This document shows, one piece after another, positions 12,093 to 23,509 of a DNA stretch of 64,000 nt. The first letter of the stretch is position 1. Every line of letters begins with the position of its first letter. Below the pieces are notes generated by a model, which did no database searches, was not told the DNA's origin, and worked only from the letters and a program-made list of their open reading frames with translations. Made by a program: the position numbers and the translations under genes. The DNA is from Darksidea phi (taxonomy: Eukaryota; Ascomycota; Dothideomycetes; Pleosporales; Lentitheciaceae): contig JASJFT010000002.1 in NCBI GenBank assembly GCA_030770425.1, forward strand, positions 62,001 to 126,000, read 5' to 3'.

Positions 12093-12508
12093 GATATGGA
12101 TTAGCTTAGAGATGGGCGTTCTCCGTGGCTGACTGGGTTCAGTGGTTCAATACAGAGCGAGATGCAGTAGTAAAGTTTAACTCCATCCACACTCTGCAAT
12201 TCTACGGTCCTAGCATCGAAAGCCGTTTTTCCGACGATAAGACATGTTTCGTCATGCTGTCCGCAGTATCCAGTCCCAGTGTATAAGCATCTTACTCCAT
12301 CTGGTAAATTCGGCAAATTCGGTATTTCCAAGTAGGACATGTCGTTTTGACTTTGCTATCAAGAATCATTCAAACAGCAGAATGTTCTATTATAAATATT
12401 CCTCTTCCCGTAAAAGGGGCATACCATCCACTCCATCTTCTCCCAATTTCCAATTCTTCGTCTCCATCTCAGCATATTCCTCCCCCCAACCCCCCAACCC
12501 CCGCAACC
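12093..12508. other. Intergenic (416 bp)
   Basis: This is the promoter of the FMN oxidase gene. A C-rich leader (about 12480-12506, repeated CCCCCCAA) lies just before the ATG at 12509. No gene is visible. Confidence 0.5.
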
Positions 12509-14035
12509 ATGAAGTCTCAAAGCCTTCTCCTGTGTTGGACCGCATCTAGCACAGTCTCGGCCCAATCTGCACAAGAGCTCCTCGATTCTGTACTCAATCC
12601 ACCTCCAGGCTCTGTACACTACTCATCGTACTCGTCTGAAATCTACTACAACTACACGCTGTACAATCAAACGCCTATCACTTCGACAAACTACGACAAA
12701 CTTGAGGCATCAGCCAAATTACTTATACCACACGCAGTATACGACTATGCAACGGGCGGTACAAGACTAGAGAGAACAGTTACTGCGAACAGACAAGCTT
12801 TCGATCACGTAGGTCATTCTCCATACCCTATACCTATACGTTTACAAAGCCCACAAACTAACCACTCCCATCACATCAGTGGCGTATACTCCCACGCGTA
12901 ATGCGCCCCATCCTCCCCACCCGCAACCTCAGCACAACCCTCTTCAACCGCACCCTCCCGCCCCCCATAATCATGGCCCCCATCGGCGTCCAAACCCTCT
13001 TCCACCCCACGGGCGAACGCACCACCTCCAAAGTCTTCGGCGAGCTCGGCCTCCCCTACACGCTAAGCACAGCAAGCAGCACCGGTTTCGCCGACGTCGC
13101 CGCCTCAAACGGCGCTGGGAACCCGCGCTGGTACCAATTGTACTGGCCGTCTGACGACGACCTCACACGCTCGTACCTACGTACGGCCAAAGCAAACGGG
13201 TATGACGTCTTGGTCGTGACGGTGGATACCTGGGATCTCGGCTGGCGAACACGAGATCTAGACCGCGGATACTTTCCCTTCATCCACGGCGTCGGCGTAC
13301 AAATCGGGCTGGAAGACCCCGTCGCGCATCAGAAACTGGGTTTTGATGCTCTGGCTGCAAACGCAACGGTGGACCAGAAACAGACAGCGGCGCTATACCA
13401 CACCATCACGACATCGAGGGGCGTAAGCCCAGTGTGGGGGAATTTGTGGAAGCTGAGGGAGGTGTGGGGGGATGCGCCGATTTTGCTGAAAGGTGTGCAG
13501 AGTGTGGCTGATGCGAGGGCGGCGTTGGATTGGGGGCTTGATGGCGTGGTTGTGAGTAATGTGAGTAAGGGGTACGGATGGATATTTTGGATATCTGGAG
13601 CTGACGAAGTGTAGCATGGGGGACGCCAAATCGACGGCGCGATCGGCTCGCTCGACGCTCTTCCCGCTATCGTTGAGGCGGTGAAGGGGAAGCTGACTAT
13701 TGGATTCGATGGCGGGATTCGCTCGGGCGCTGATATATGTGTTCTTGTTCTCGTTCTTTGTTCTCCCCATGCCTGCCAACCTTTTCTCTTTCCTGTTTCT
13801 TCGTTGATACCACCATTTGACTGACCTGATTTCCGGCTTCAAAGCTCTCGCCCTTGGCGCGGATTTCATCCAGCTCGGGCGCCCAATACTTTGGGGTCTG
13901 GCGCATGAAGGCGAGAAGGGTGTTAGACATGTGTTGAAGAGTCTGTTAGCCGAGTTGGAAATCACGGTTGGGTTGGCAGGTGCCGCGAGTCTTGAGGCTG
14001 TGGATGAGAGTTTGCTCGTTGAAAATCGGCAGTAG
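12509..14035 (+). CDS. FMN-dependent 2-hydroxyacid oxidase (lactate 2-monooxygenase-like)
   Basis: Proposed exons 12509-12808, 12880-13560, 13615-13738 and 13845-14035 give 431 aa. The protein belongs to the glycolate oxidase / lactate monooxygenase / cytochrome b2 family, which oxidises L-2-hydroxyacids with FMN. FMN-barrel motifs are clear: IIMAPIGVQTLFHP, LSTASSTGFADVA, RWYQLYWPSDDD, VVVSNHGGRQIDG with the catalytic His at about residue 328 (first codon of exon 3), TIGFDGGIRSG and LALGADFIQLGRP. The N-terminus (MKSQSLLLCWTASSTVSAQS) looks like a signal peptide, unusual for a peroxisomal or cytosolic enzyme but seen in fungal homologues. The last intron is doubtful: the only AG before exon 4 lies inside what reads as the conserved FKALALGAD, so two or three conserved residues are lost. 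Confidence 0.85.
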
Positions 14036-14372
14036 GAGTGATCGAAAAGAAAAATGGGCGAAGTTTGAGTTCTTGCAGCAAAGTAGGCATGCCATGTCTT
14101 TGTACAAGTGCAAACATCTACCAAAATCCAACCGCTCAAGAAGCAACTTATAGAGCCCCTCTACTCAAGCCACCAACTTAACCCGCCGAAGCCTCAGTCA
14201 ACCTTGTTGAACACTTTAGCACAACACACACATGAACAAATGCAATCGGTATTCTCGTACATACTCTCTATTATGCCTTGCATGCCAGACCGCAACCAAA
14301 GGAAACTTCGCGAGAGACTATGTACAACTGATTTTCTTCTACTGCTACTATCATCTTTGAATTATACAAGCC
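14036..14372. other. Convergent intergenic region (337 bp)
   Basis: The two flanking genes end here from opposite strands. It holds 3' untranslated sequence only; I see no gene or repeat. Confidence 0.5.
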
Positions 14373-16826
14373 CTACGCCGTCACTGACGCAGAGGGAGGA
14401 CCATATGCCACCTGCGGATTTGGCTCACCGGGCGCCATGAAGTTAGTCTCCGGGTTGTTTTGTGCTTTCGCCGCGGAACATCTGGCCATTGTTGGCGAAC
14501 TAGTGGTGTTAGCTTGCTGTGGTAGGGAAAGGGGAAATTTAGGCGACACTCACTTTCTTGAAATCGAGTCTGTGAAATAGAAGTTCTCAATCGGCTTCTT
14601 CAGCGGCTCTCCCGTCGGTTTCGCTCCCTTGTTTTGATCCACCAATTGGACCTTGCTCAAGCCAGGTAGGGCCACAGGCTCAACGACGTCGTATCTCCTG
14701 AAGGTAGGGGAGATTTCCTCCATGCGATCCCTTAGTGCCTCTACGTCGTCATATGGTAGCTCAACACCTAGGTACTCTGATGCTGCTCGAATGATCTTCC
14801 AGTCCTCCCTCGATGCACCAGGGAGGCCGACAGCAGCGCGGCTCATTTGTACTCGACCTTCGGTATTGATGTACGTGACAGACTTCTCAGTGTATGCTGC
14901 AGCAGGGAGAACAACATCAGCAAGCTGTGCGCCCCGGTCGCCGTGGTGTCCTTGATATACGATGAAAGCATCCTTTGGTAGCTCAGCTTCGTTGATTTCA
15001 TCAGCTCCAAGAAGCCAAACGAATTTTGGTGTAGTGTTTGCAACCTCAGGCGACGGGACTGTGAAACCAACTTCATAAGCTCCTGCTCGAGAAGCAGCGC
15101 GCTGCAAAACGTTGTAGCCGTTCCACTCTGGGGTCTGGAACGTAGCCTTCTGCTTCTCCACGAAAGCGCCGACCTGCTCGAAGATGGATTTGGCGTCGGG
15201 GTGCTCGGCGACTGCACTGCCGACGATGATCATGGGCTTCTTGGCCTTCTGCAGCGTCTTTCCGAATGCTCCAGAAAGGGCGCTCTTGAGGTCGATGGCC
15301 GACGACCCGAGCTTCTCGTATTCAAACGTGCTCTCAAAGTCTTCGCCGACTAGGCCAATGGTCAGGTCAGACCTTAGCCACTGCTTCCTGATACGGGCAT
15401 TGAGAACCGCAGCCTCGTGCCGCGGGTTGGTGCCGATGAGGAGAATAGCGTCCGCTTCCTCAACACCATAGATCTTAGAATTGAAAGAGTAGTTGGAGCG
15501 AACGTCGATACCATGAGCAATGGGCTCGCTGCCTCCGGGCTGATCCAGAGCCAAGTTGTCCGAGCCAAGCTTGTTGGCCAGATCCTTCATAGCAACCAGG
15601 GTTTCGGTTTCAATCAGGTGGCCTGCAATAGCTTTGAACTCATTGCCCTTGGGTGCAATTCTCTTGAAAGCATTTCCAATCTCCACAAGTGCCTGTTGCC
15701 ATGAAGCAGGCTGGAACTGGTCATCGACACGGATAAGCGGGTTTACTAGTCGTTGTGTGCTGAGCGCGTCGCAGGCGAAGCGCGACTTGTCATTGATCCA
15801 CTCTTCGTTGATGTCGTCGTTCAATCGTGGGAGGATCCTCATGACCTGGATACCGCGAGCGTCTACACGAATGTTGGAGCCTAATCCGTCAAGCACATCG
15901 ATAGTTTCTGTGTGGTATAATTCCCAGGGTCGAGCCTTGAACGCGTATGGCTTTGATGTAAGAGCACCAACGGGGCAGAGATCAATGACGTTTCCGGACA
16001 TTTCCGAATCAAGATTCTTCTCCAAGTATGTGCCGATTTGGATATCGTTGCCACGGCCTGTCGAGCCCATCTCAGGGGCACCGGCGATGTCGTTGGAGAA
16101 TCGGATGCATCGTGTGCAGTGGATACACCTATTCATAGAGGTCTACTGCGTGTGAGCAAAGTCCTAGGGGCGGCAAATGTCCCTATCCTACCTTGATCAA
16201 GGGCCCAATGTTCTTGTCCTCAACCGCACGCTTGCCACCAATCTCGTGGAATCGCCCTCGGTCGGCACCATATCTCATCGACTGATCCTGCAAATCGCAC
16301 TCGCCTCCCTGGTCGCAAATGGGGCAGTCGAGCGGGTGGTTGGCGAGCAAAAACTCCATGACACCCTCTCGCGCCTTGTGAACGAGGGGCGAATCCGTCC
16401 TGACCACCATCCCTGGCTGTACCGGCCAAGCGCAGGATGCCACAGGTTTCGGAGCCCGCTCTACCTCGACCAGGCACATACGACAATTTCCCGCAATCAT
16501 CAGCTTCTCGTGGTAGCAGTAGCGCGGAACGGTGCTTCCGGCTTTCTCGCATGCTTGGATGAGGGCCGAGCCGGCTGGGAGGGGCGTTAGAACCACGTCC
16601 ATAGCTTTAATGGGTCGTGAGAGTCAAATTACCTTCGATTGATACTTTCTTTCCATCTGCGAAGCGTGTTAGCATGCGTGGCGGGCCCCAGGGAGAAGTG
16701 GCACGAACCGATGGTAAGCTCCACCTCTGCTGGCCGGCGGGCAGAGGCGGTAAAGGCCCGGCTGCCATTGAGGCCTGCCTGTGTCGCAGGCCGCCTCAGC
16801 GACCGGATCAATTGTTGCCGCAGCAT
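14373..16826 (-). CDS. nuo78: NADH:ubiquinone oxidoreductase 78-kDa Fe-S subunit (NDUFS1/NuoG type)
   Basis: Five exons: 16709-16826, 16633-16656, 16192-16574, 14554-16142 and 14373-14499, giving 746 aa, the usual size. This is the largest peripheral-arm subunit of mitochondrial complex I and carries the N1b, N4 and N5 iron-sulphur clusters. The N-terminus [19 protein letters not shown] is an Arg-rich mitochondrial presequence. Ligand motifs follow in order: [15 protein letters not shown] (2Fe-2S), [18 protein letters not shown], and [11 protein letters not shown] molybdopterin-oxidoreductase-like fold makes up the rest. Exon 2 is only 24 nt (DGKKVSIE, with split codons at both ends); joins on both sides are phase-perfect. 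The C-terminus [20 protein letters not shown] needs the final 54-nt intron. An in-frame ATG at 16877 would add 17 residues, but the one at 16826 gives the better presequence. Confidence 0.97.
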
Positions 16827-17923
16827 CTTGGTGGACGAGCAATAGCGATCGATGGGGGTTGTCAACTCGAACTTCAATCATCAACGTCAACTCGAGAGCT
16901 CGGCAACGCCAAGCCACTCTCATAATCTGTCCCGTGATTGGCCCGCGCCCCAGCCTACAAAATTCTCTTGCGAGCCCCCTCGACCTTTTCTTCTCCAACT
17001 CATTCTGGGCCGATTTTATTGTGGGAAACTTGGGCACGTCGTTCGCAAGGGCGGCCTGTACACTCCATCTCTTCCTCTGCAATCGTCCCTAGAGCACGAC
17101 TTACAGTGCGCCGTAGCTGGAGCAGATGAGGTTTTCTATGATATCTTGTTCCTTACCAACGCCGCTACATTCTTTCACTCCCATGGATCCGGAAATTTGC
17201 ATTCTGTTGTCTTCATTTAGGCAGTTGATCAGCTCGCTTCACGTGAAGCGGCTGGACGCGTTGCATATGTATGCCGCTATCTGTTGACGAGGCCGAACAG
17301 CTGGCTTTTTGGAAGTGACAAGCGCATCACATATACAGTTGCGACTGTACCGTAAAACCATGTCAACCATTCAGCAGTACGATAGCTGCTGGCTCGGATG
17401 CATTCCATACATGTGGCTAGCCCTGACGCATTATCTACGCAATCGCCAGTTCTGCAGAGACCACCCCTTCTATTCAGCCAAATTACCTACCATGAGCAGC
17501 AGCATATAAGGATGGAGACTAAGTTTGAGTGGCTACGCTTAGGTGCGGTTTATGGGGGGGTTCTTGTGTTCCGCATCATGACCTCCGCAGGATCCGGTCT
17601 TAGCGGGCGTACGCTCACAGTGCATAATTAAGACATAGTACCCGTTACATCCGCTCTCGTTCTAGAAGTCTTGGATTCGATTCTTAGTGAATGCAATCTA
17701 TGATTAACCTTTCCTACTTAAACGCTTCAAAGGTCATAACAGGAATATGGAACGGTCTATCCGCAGCAGCACCAAGGCAACCTTGATGTCGAAGAAGAAC
17801 AGAAAACGAGATGAGCGATCATCACCTCGCGAGGCTGCACCGGCAACTCCTTCGACGAGGACGCGACCGTCCGAGCATACATCTATATTCGATTTGGTTT
17901 AGGCCGCAAACATTCGTTTGAGA
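16827..17923. other. Intergenic (1097 bp)
   Basis: This is the promoter of the complex I gene (right of 16826) and the 3' flank of the desaturase (left of 17924). Several short frames exist but none has recognisable motifs. I see no tRNA or repeat. Confidence 0.5.
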
Positions 17924-19438
17924 TCACTCATCGCCGCCAATTTCCATCTTCGCGCCCTTACCAGCAGTCGTCCGCGCGACCGGGGCCTCCATCTTGATGG
18001 GAGCGGTGCCGAGACCATTCCTATTGCGGAAGAACAAGACGCCTTTGCCCTCGCCCTGCGCGCCTTCACTAGGCTCGACCCAGTGGCACATGCGGGCGCT
18101 GTTCCACATCGCTTTGAGGAAGCCCAACGAGCCACCCTCGGTATCGGATCGGTAGTGCTTGCCCATGACGCCCTTGATGGCCTCAGAGGCCTCGTCGGCG
18201 TGGTAGAAGGGGATCGTGGAGACGTAGTGGTGGAGAACGTGAGTCTCGATGATGCCGTGGAGCAGAGTGCGGCCGATGAAGCCAAATTCGCGGTCGATGG
18301 TGGCAGCGGCGCCACGGACGTAGGTCCAGGTGTTGGCGTCGTAGTGGGGAAGGGTAGGGTCGGTGTGCTGTAGAAAGGTAATGGCAACTATATTTGGTTA
18401 GTGCTGGTTTTCGTATCTTGATCAGATGGACTTACCGAGCCAGTGATTCACCCACAGGTACGGGAGGATGTACCAGACGAGGAGATTGCCGAAACCGTAA
18501 TTCTTGCCAATCCAGACGAGCGCACCGAGCGTGATGGCGATACCGAGGTCGCTCAGAAGGATGAGCTTCTCGTCTTTCCTCTCATACAGCGGGCTGGAAG
18601 GGTTGAAGTGGTTGACGCCACCGAACAAGCCGTTCTTCTTGCCCTTGCCCTTGCCCTCGGGCTGCCTCTCGTGGTAGTTGTGGCCGGTCACGTTGGTGAT
18701 GATGTACGCAGGCCAACCACCGAGCTGTTGGTAGACACTGTGCATGGCTGTAGCGATGGGCGTCTCTTCGGTCAGCTCGTGGAGCTGATGTGCCAGCTTG
18801 CCGACGCGCGAAGCGTACTCCTCCCTTGTCTTCGGCACGAAGACCATATCGCGCTCCATGTGGCCGGTAGCCTTGTGGTGCTTGCCGTGGGAGATCTTCC
18901 AAGAAAAGTACGGGACGAGCAGGGCCGAGTGGCAGATCCAGCCCACGGTGTCGTTCAGCGTCTTGGACGGCGAGAACGACTGGTGGCCGCACTCGTGGGC
19001 AAGCACCCAAAGACCGGTTCCAAACAGACCCTGCACGAAAGTATATCCTGCCCACAACGCGGCTCTGGCGGCCGTCGAGGGGATGGTCTCGGGGGTTACA
19101 TAGTTGTGGAAAAGGTAAAAGGTGGCAGCCAACGAGGCAATGTCGCGGGCAACGTAGCCGAGACCGCGCAGGCCGGAGCGCTCGAAGCAATGGGCGGGGA
19201 TGGCATCGCGGAGCTGCTTGATGGTGAAATCGGGAATCTCGAACTCGTTGCCGTATGTGTCGAGCAGCTTGCCGCTGGAGTTCTTGACGTTGATCTCGTC
19301 GATGGAGCTGAGCGAGGAGAGCGAAGTGCTCGACGCAGATGCCGTGGGCGAATCCGTCGGGGAAACGCTTGCGGAGCTTGCCTTGGACGAGGACGTCCTC
19401 TTCAGAACCGGCTTCTGGGGTAGGGCAGTCGTGGCCAT
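17924..19438 (-). CDS. Delta-12 fatty acid desaturase (oleate to linoleate)
   Basis: Exons 18436-19438 and 17924-18387 (48-nt GTAAGT…ATATAG intron) encode 488 aa. The enzyme is an ER membrane di-iron desaturase that puts the second double bond into oleoyl chains, making linoleate. All three histidine boxes are present: HECGH, HGKHH (after SWKIS) and HVLHH (after LLHGIIET). The proximal sequences (LWVLAHECGHQSFS, FGFIGRTLLHGIIET) are those of fungal delta-12 rather than delta-15 enzymes, though separating the two needs alignment. A Ser/Thr-rich N-terminal tail of about 45 residues and four or so membrane segments fit the family. The ATG at 19438 is the first in frame. Its upstream region contains a G-rich repeat. 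Confidence 0.93.
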
Positions 19439-21603
19439 TTTGGGCGGCTTGATCTCAGAGACGGCAATGGCAGAGGAAGGAAGTGCAATTGCTCAGAGGC
19501 GACAACTGGACAACAGAGGGTCAATTGATATGGCGGGAGGAGGTAGTGGCGGGAGCGCGTATCAGCGGGGGTTGTTGGGGTGTTGGGGTGTTGGGGTGTT
19601 GGGAGGAGCGGGAGACAAGAATGCCTGCCAAGCTCAACGCTGCGCAACTACAGGCCGGAGATAGGCTCGACACAAAATTCAACGAGGATTGAGGGCAGGA
19701 GGGAGGAATCAACAGCGAGCGTAGTGGGGAGTTGGGATTTTAAACGCAGACGAGGCGGTCAGCCCAGAAATTTACCTCGAAAAGGGCAAGACGTCTAGAC
19801 TGTAGCTGATCCACCAGGGGTCGGTTACAGGCACCGGCTACTGCACGCCTTCTACCTTTCCACCCTCTCTCCTCGCCCACTTTTCCACAGGCGGAAATTC
19901 TCCCTGTTGGTTTGTGTTCACTCCATTGCCACCGCGCAGGCGCTGCTCTCCTGCACAGACATGTGAGGGCGCACGCCAAGTTGGGTGAAGCGGGGGATTC
20001 CGGAACGCCTCTGTCTGCTAGTTTCCAGCTCCATCCACAGGCGCCTCTCCGTCTGGTCTCTGATGCTGGATCATCATTCACGTCGCTCGCTTAGTAGCAA
20101 AACGAGTCGCTGCGGCAGCCGAGGCAGACCGCCAATCTGCACCCACCGTCACGCCCTCCTGCCACGACTGCGGCGGACCGGACAGCCCCGCGTGCGCCAC
20201 GGCGAGCTCAATCGCAGGCATGCACCCAAGATATCAGCAAAAGCTCTTGGGGGCTGGCCATGGCCCGCTGAGAGCACCGCCAGCACCGCAGCAATCGGGA
20301 CGAAGCTGCTTGCGGGGCTGCGCAATTGGCAGAAAAAAGTTGAGGCGCGAAAACCGGGGCAGGGGCCAAGCCAGATCTATCTGCAGGGTCACGATCGGCA
20401 CGCGCTAGCCATTGGTTCGCTTGCGCCGCTGCCGCCGAATCCGTCCCACCGGACACGTGGGTGGGGTATCGCCCGTCTTTCGGCCCATGTACAGGTTCGT
20501 GATCGGACATCATCGTTATCGTCCATCTCAGCAGCAGTTTCACATGTTGTGGCGGCGTGGTGCGAGGATTCGGAGTCTGGTGAACTAGTGTTTGCCGCTG
20601 ACGAGTTCATACCTCAGCTGGCACCACTGCGCCTCGTTCCCGTCGAAGCAGATCTCGGCGTCATCAGTGCAGAGTTTTGAGAGCATGCTAATTATGTGTC
20701 GCGTCTTATTTGTATCCTCCGGCCAACGCAAGGCGGCGCGGACCGCAGCGGACTGCCATACAGACGAAGCATACACAGGCTCGTAGCATCTAATAGCCTC
20801 GCTTGTGCCGTGAACCACGCCTTGTCGAAGACGTCGGAGCGCAGTCTTACAGAGTAGCGCTTCGACAAGCGCAACCGACATTTCCAGCCGTATTTGATTC
20901 TGGATTTGGTTTGGATTTGCATAGGAGTTTGTACACAGTAGAGGTGCTATACCCGCACCTTATACGCGATAATAGAGCTGTAGAGCTGTACACACTACTG
21001 TCGCTCGTGAGATACCGACGAGGTGATGCATCGAACATTGAGGCGACGAGCAATGACATGTGCTGCCGAACCGCAGAGCCTGCTTGGGGATTTGATTCTA
21101 GATTATTGGAAAAACAAATGACCTAGAATCGGGTCGATCTTACCATTCAACCTTTCTCTTAACGAGGGGGTTGCATCATCTTACCTTCTCGTACACCAAG
21201 TCCGCTGATTCGCTCTGACTACCGGCACACAATAGAAGAACTCTGTTCGCCTTATACTATTTCTTGCCTGTCCTCAAAACGGTAGACGTTTGTATGTATG
21301 CCCGCAGTCACTAATCGCATAGTGCCAAGGTGGGACGCCAAGAACTTTGATAGCGCAAGAACTGCGCACCAAGATCTTGTACCTTAACAAAAAATACCCA
21401 CGTATCATTCAAAGCGGGACGTTCCTGGAATTCTCACTACCTTAGACTGGCACCGGGCAAAATACAATATTGTCATCATCGACCGCCTCAAAGCCCCCTA
21501 AAACTGCATATTCTTTTTCATATTACACTGAAAGAACCAAGACTGCCTAGTTTTCAACACGCCAGTCAAGCTTTCCCCTAGACTTGGCGAGTGACGTCTA
21601 GAG
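19439..21603. other. Large divergent intergenic region (2165 bp)
   Basis: The desaturase starts leftward and the antiporter rightward. Near the desaturase is a G-rich tandem repeat; 20100-20450 is GC-rich and 20690-21150 AT-richer. The longest frame (19985-20680) has no domain and atypical composition, so I do not call it. A TGACGTCT motif (CRE-like) lies at 21592-21599, just before the antiporter ATG; its function is only a guess. Confidence 0.5.
19574..19603 (+). repeat. G-rich 8-bp tandem repeat, G-quadruplex motif
   Basis: The unit GTTGGGGT occurs three times plus a partial fourth copy (19574-19581, 19582-19589, 19590-19597, 19598-19603). A GGGGG run lies just before it. Runs of three to five G are separated by TGTT or TTGTT, which matches the classical G-quadruplex pattern. 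It sits 136-165 nt upstream of the desaturase start codon, on the template strand of that gene. Confidence 0.85.
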
Positions 21604-23509
21604 ATGCCCACCCTCGTTGTCGATAACTTCAATATTGTGTGTGCCACACTTGGAGGCTTCATTACCCTCTTCGGGCTGGTGTCCTATCTATTCAAAGAGA
21701 GATTCCATCTCTCGGAGGCCTGTAGGTTGCCGAGACGTAATGGAGCTCCCCCGGCTAATCATTGCTTAGTGATCTCGCTCGTGGCGGGACTCATTTTCTC
21801 ACCACACGCAACAAACCTACTAAGACCCGCGCAATATGCGTTGGATGATCCCGAAGTCCTTGAGACGATAACACTCTATTTCTCTCGGCTGGTTCTAGGC
21901 GTTCAGCTGGTACTTGCTGGCGTGCAACTGCCTTCCAAATACCTCAAGAAAGAATGGAAGAGCTTAGCTCTTCTACTCGGCCCTGGCATGACCATCATGT
22001 GGCTGGTTACGAGCCTCCTAATATTCGCCTTCGTGCCGCACATAACCTTTGTTCAATCCTTAGCGGTTGGCGCCTGTGTTACTCCGACAGACCCGGTTCT
22101 TTCCAACTCCATCGTCAAGGGCAAATTCGCGGACAAAAACATCCCAAAAGAGCTTCAGAAAATCATTATCGCCGAAAGCGGAGCCAATGATGGCTTAGGT
22201 TATCCTTTTCTCTTCTTACCGCTCTACTTGATACAGCATATCGGTCATGGCGGTGCGGGTCAAGATCACAGCCTTGCGAACGCCATAGGAGCGTGGTTCG
22301 GGGAAACATGGGGATACACAATCATTTTCAGCGTTATTTATGGAGCTACGGTGGGCTGGATCGCCAAAGAACTACTCCACTGGGCAGAAGAGCGGAAATA
22401 TGTCGACAAGGAGAGCTTCCTGGTGTTTGCTATTGCTTTAGCGGTACGTCTTCGGATCTGACGCCAACGCTAGCGAAACGCTGAGCTGATTTCGTGTCTA
22501 GCTTTTCATCGTAGGCACCATGGGCATGCTTGGATCAGACGACGTACTTGCCTGCTTTATAGCAGGCAACACGTTCACGTGGGAGTGAGTCGCTTGAGCA
22601 CGGCTCTCAGATATCGCGGGTGCTAACACCTTCCAGTGACTGGTTCCGATTAGAGACCATGGATGACAGTTTCCAGCCCACGATCGATATGCTCTTGAAC
22701 GTTTCAGTCTTCATTTGGTTCGGTAAGCAAGGCATTTACGAGCGTAAATCCCTCGCTAATATCCCCTTGTAGGTGCTATATGTCCGTGGGCTGAATTCGT
22801 TCACAATTCTGTCATCTCCATTTATCGTCTCATCTTCCTTGGTATTCTGGTACTACTACTTCGTCGACCACCCATCGTCTTCGCCATGCATAAGTATATA
22901 CCACAGATCGACGAGAAGCAGCAGGCTTTGTACGTTGGCTTCTTTGGTCCCATCGGCGTGAGCGCCATCTTTTACCTCTACATCACCCTGGAATTTCTCC
23001 GGAAGATTGAGGTTGATGGAGAGGTCAGGCCCGATGTACATTATTTGATGGAAGTGACTCATGTCGTCGTATGGTTCTTGGTCATCTGCAGTATCGTAAG
23101 TAAACAGCCTACATCATCTATCTCCGTCTCATGCAACTAGATTGTCCACGGACTTAGCATACCAATGGGTAAGGCTGGGTTCTGGCTTCCCAGGACTCTC
23201 TCCAGGGCGATATCTTCCAGACGGGAGGTCAGTCCCGAGCCTTTCCACGTCCAAAACGGCCTACCAGATGCAGGACAGACTACTGAACATGGCCTGCGCC
23301 AACATGCAGGAGCTAGCTCTAGCGGTTCAGCAACTACCTTTCCCCAGCAAATCCATCGCATCGGGCGGGCACTTGTTCAATCGGATCCTAGTTCCCCAAG
23401 CTCACGGCCAGAAAGCTCAGAGGCGGGCATTCCGATGAACGATATGCCTACGACAACCCTTCGATTCCAAGAACCTTCTCGGAAGCCACCGAGCCTGCGC
23501 CGAGAGTGA
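21604..23509 (+). CDS. Plasma-membrane-type Na+/H+ antiporter (Nha1/Sod2 family)
   Basis: Six exons: 21604-21721, 21770-22443, 22502-22584, 22637-22722, 22773-23095 and 23141-23509, giving 550 aa. The CPA1-type exchanger has about 12 membrane segments. Diagnostic stretches are VGACVTPTDPVLSNSIVKGK and the ion-binding ESGANDGLGYPFLFLPLYL, matching fungal Nha1/Sod2 proteins that export Na+, Li+ and K+ in exchange for protons. Exon joins restore LSEALISLVAGLIFSP, TFTWEDWFRLETMDDSFQPT and FIWFGAICPWAEF. The cytosolic tail is short, so overall length is nearer to S. pombe Sod2 than to S. cerevisiae Nha1. The tail is Ser/Pro/Arg-rich. All five introns are 45-58 nt with canonical borders. Confidence 0.93.

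Noticed and set aside
18443..19423. 326-residue plus-strand frame antisense to the desaturase
   Set aside because: Shadow of the desaturase exon: Val/Ala/Gly-rich translation without motifs, while the other strand carries all three histidine boxes.
14373..19438. Possible functional clustering of the complex I and desaturase genes
   Set aside because: They are same-strand neighbours with a 1.1-kb gap and separate promoters; nothing in the sequence links their regulation.
19985..20680. 231-residue plus-strand frame in the large divergent gap
   Set aside because: Composition is that of random GC-rich DNA (Arg/Ser/Ala/Leu), with no domain and no splice support.
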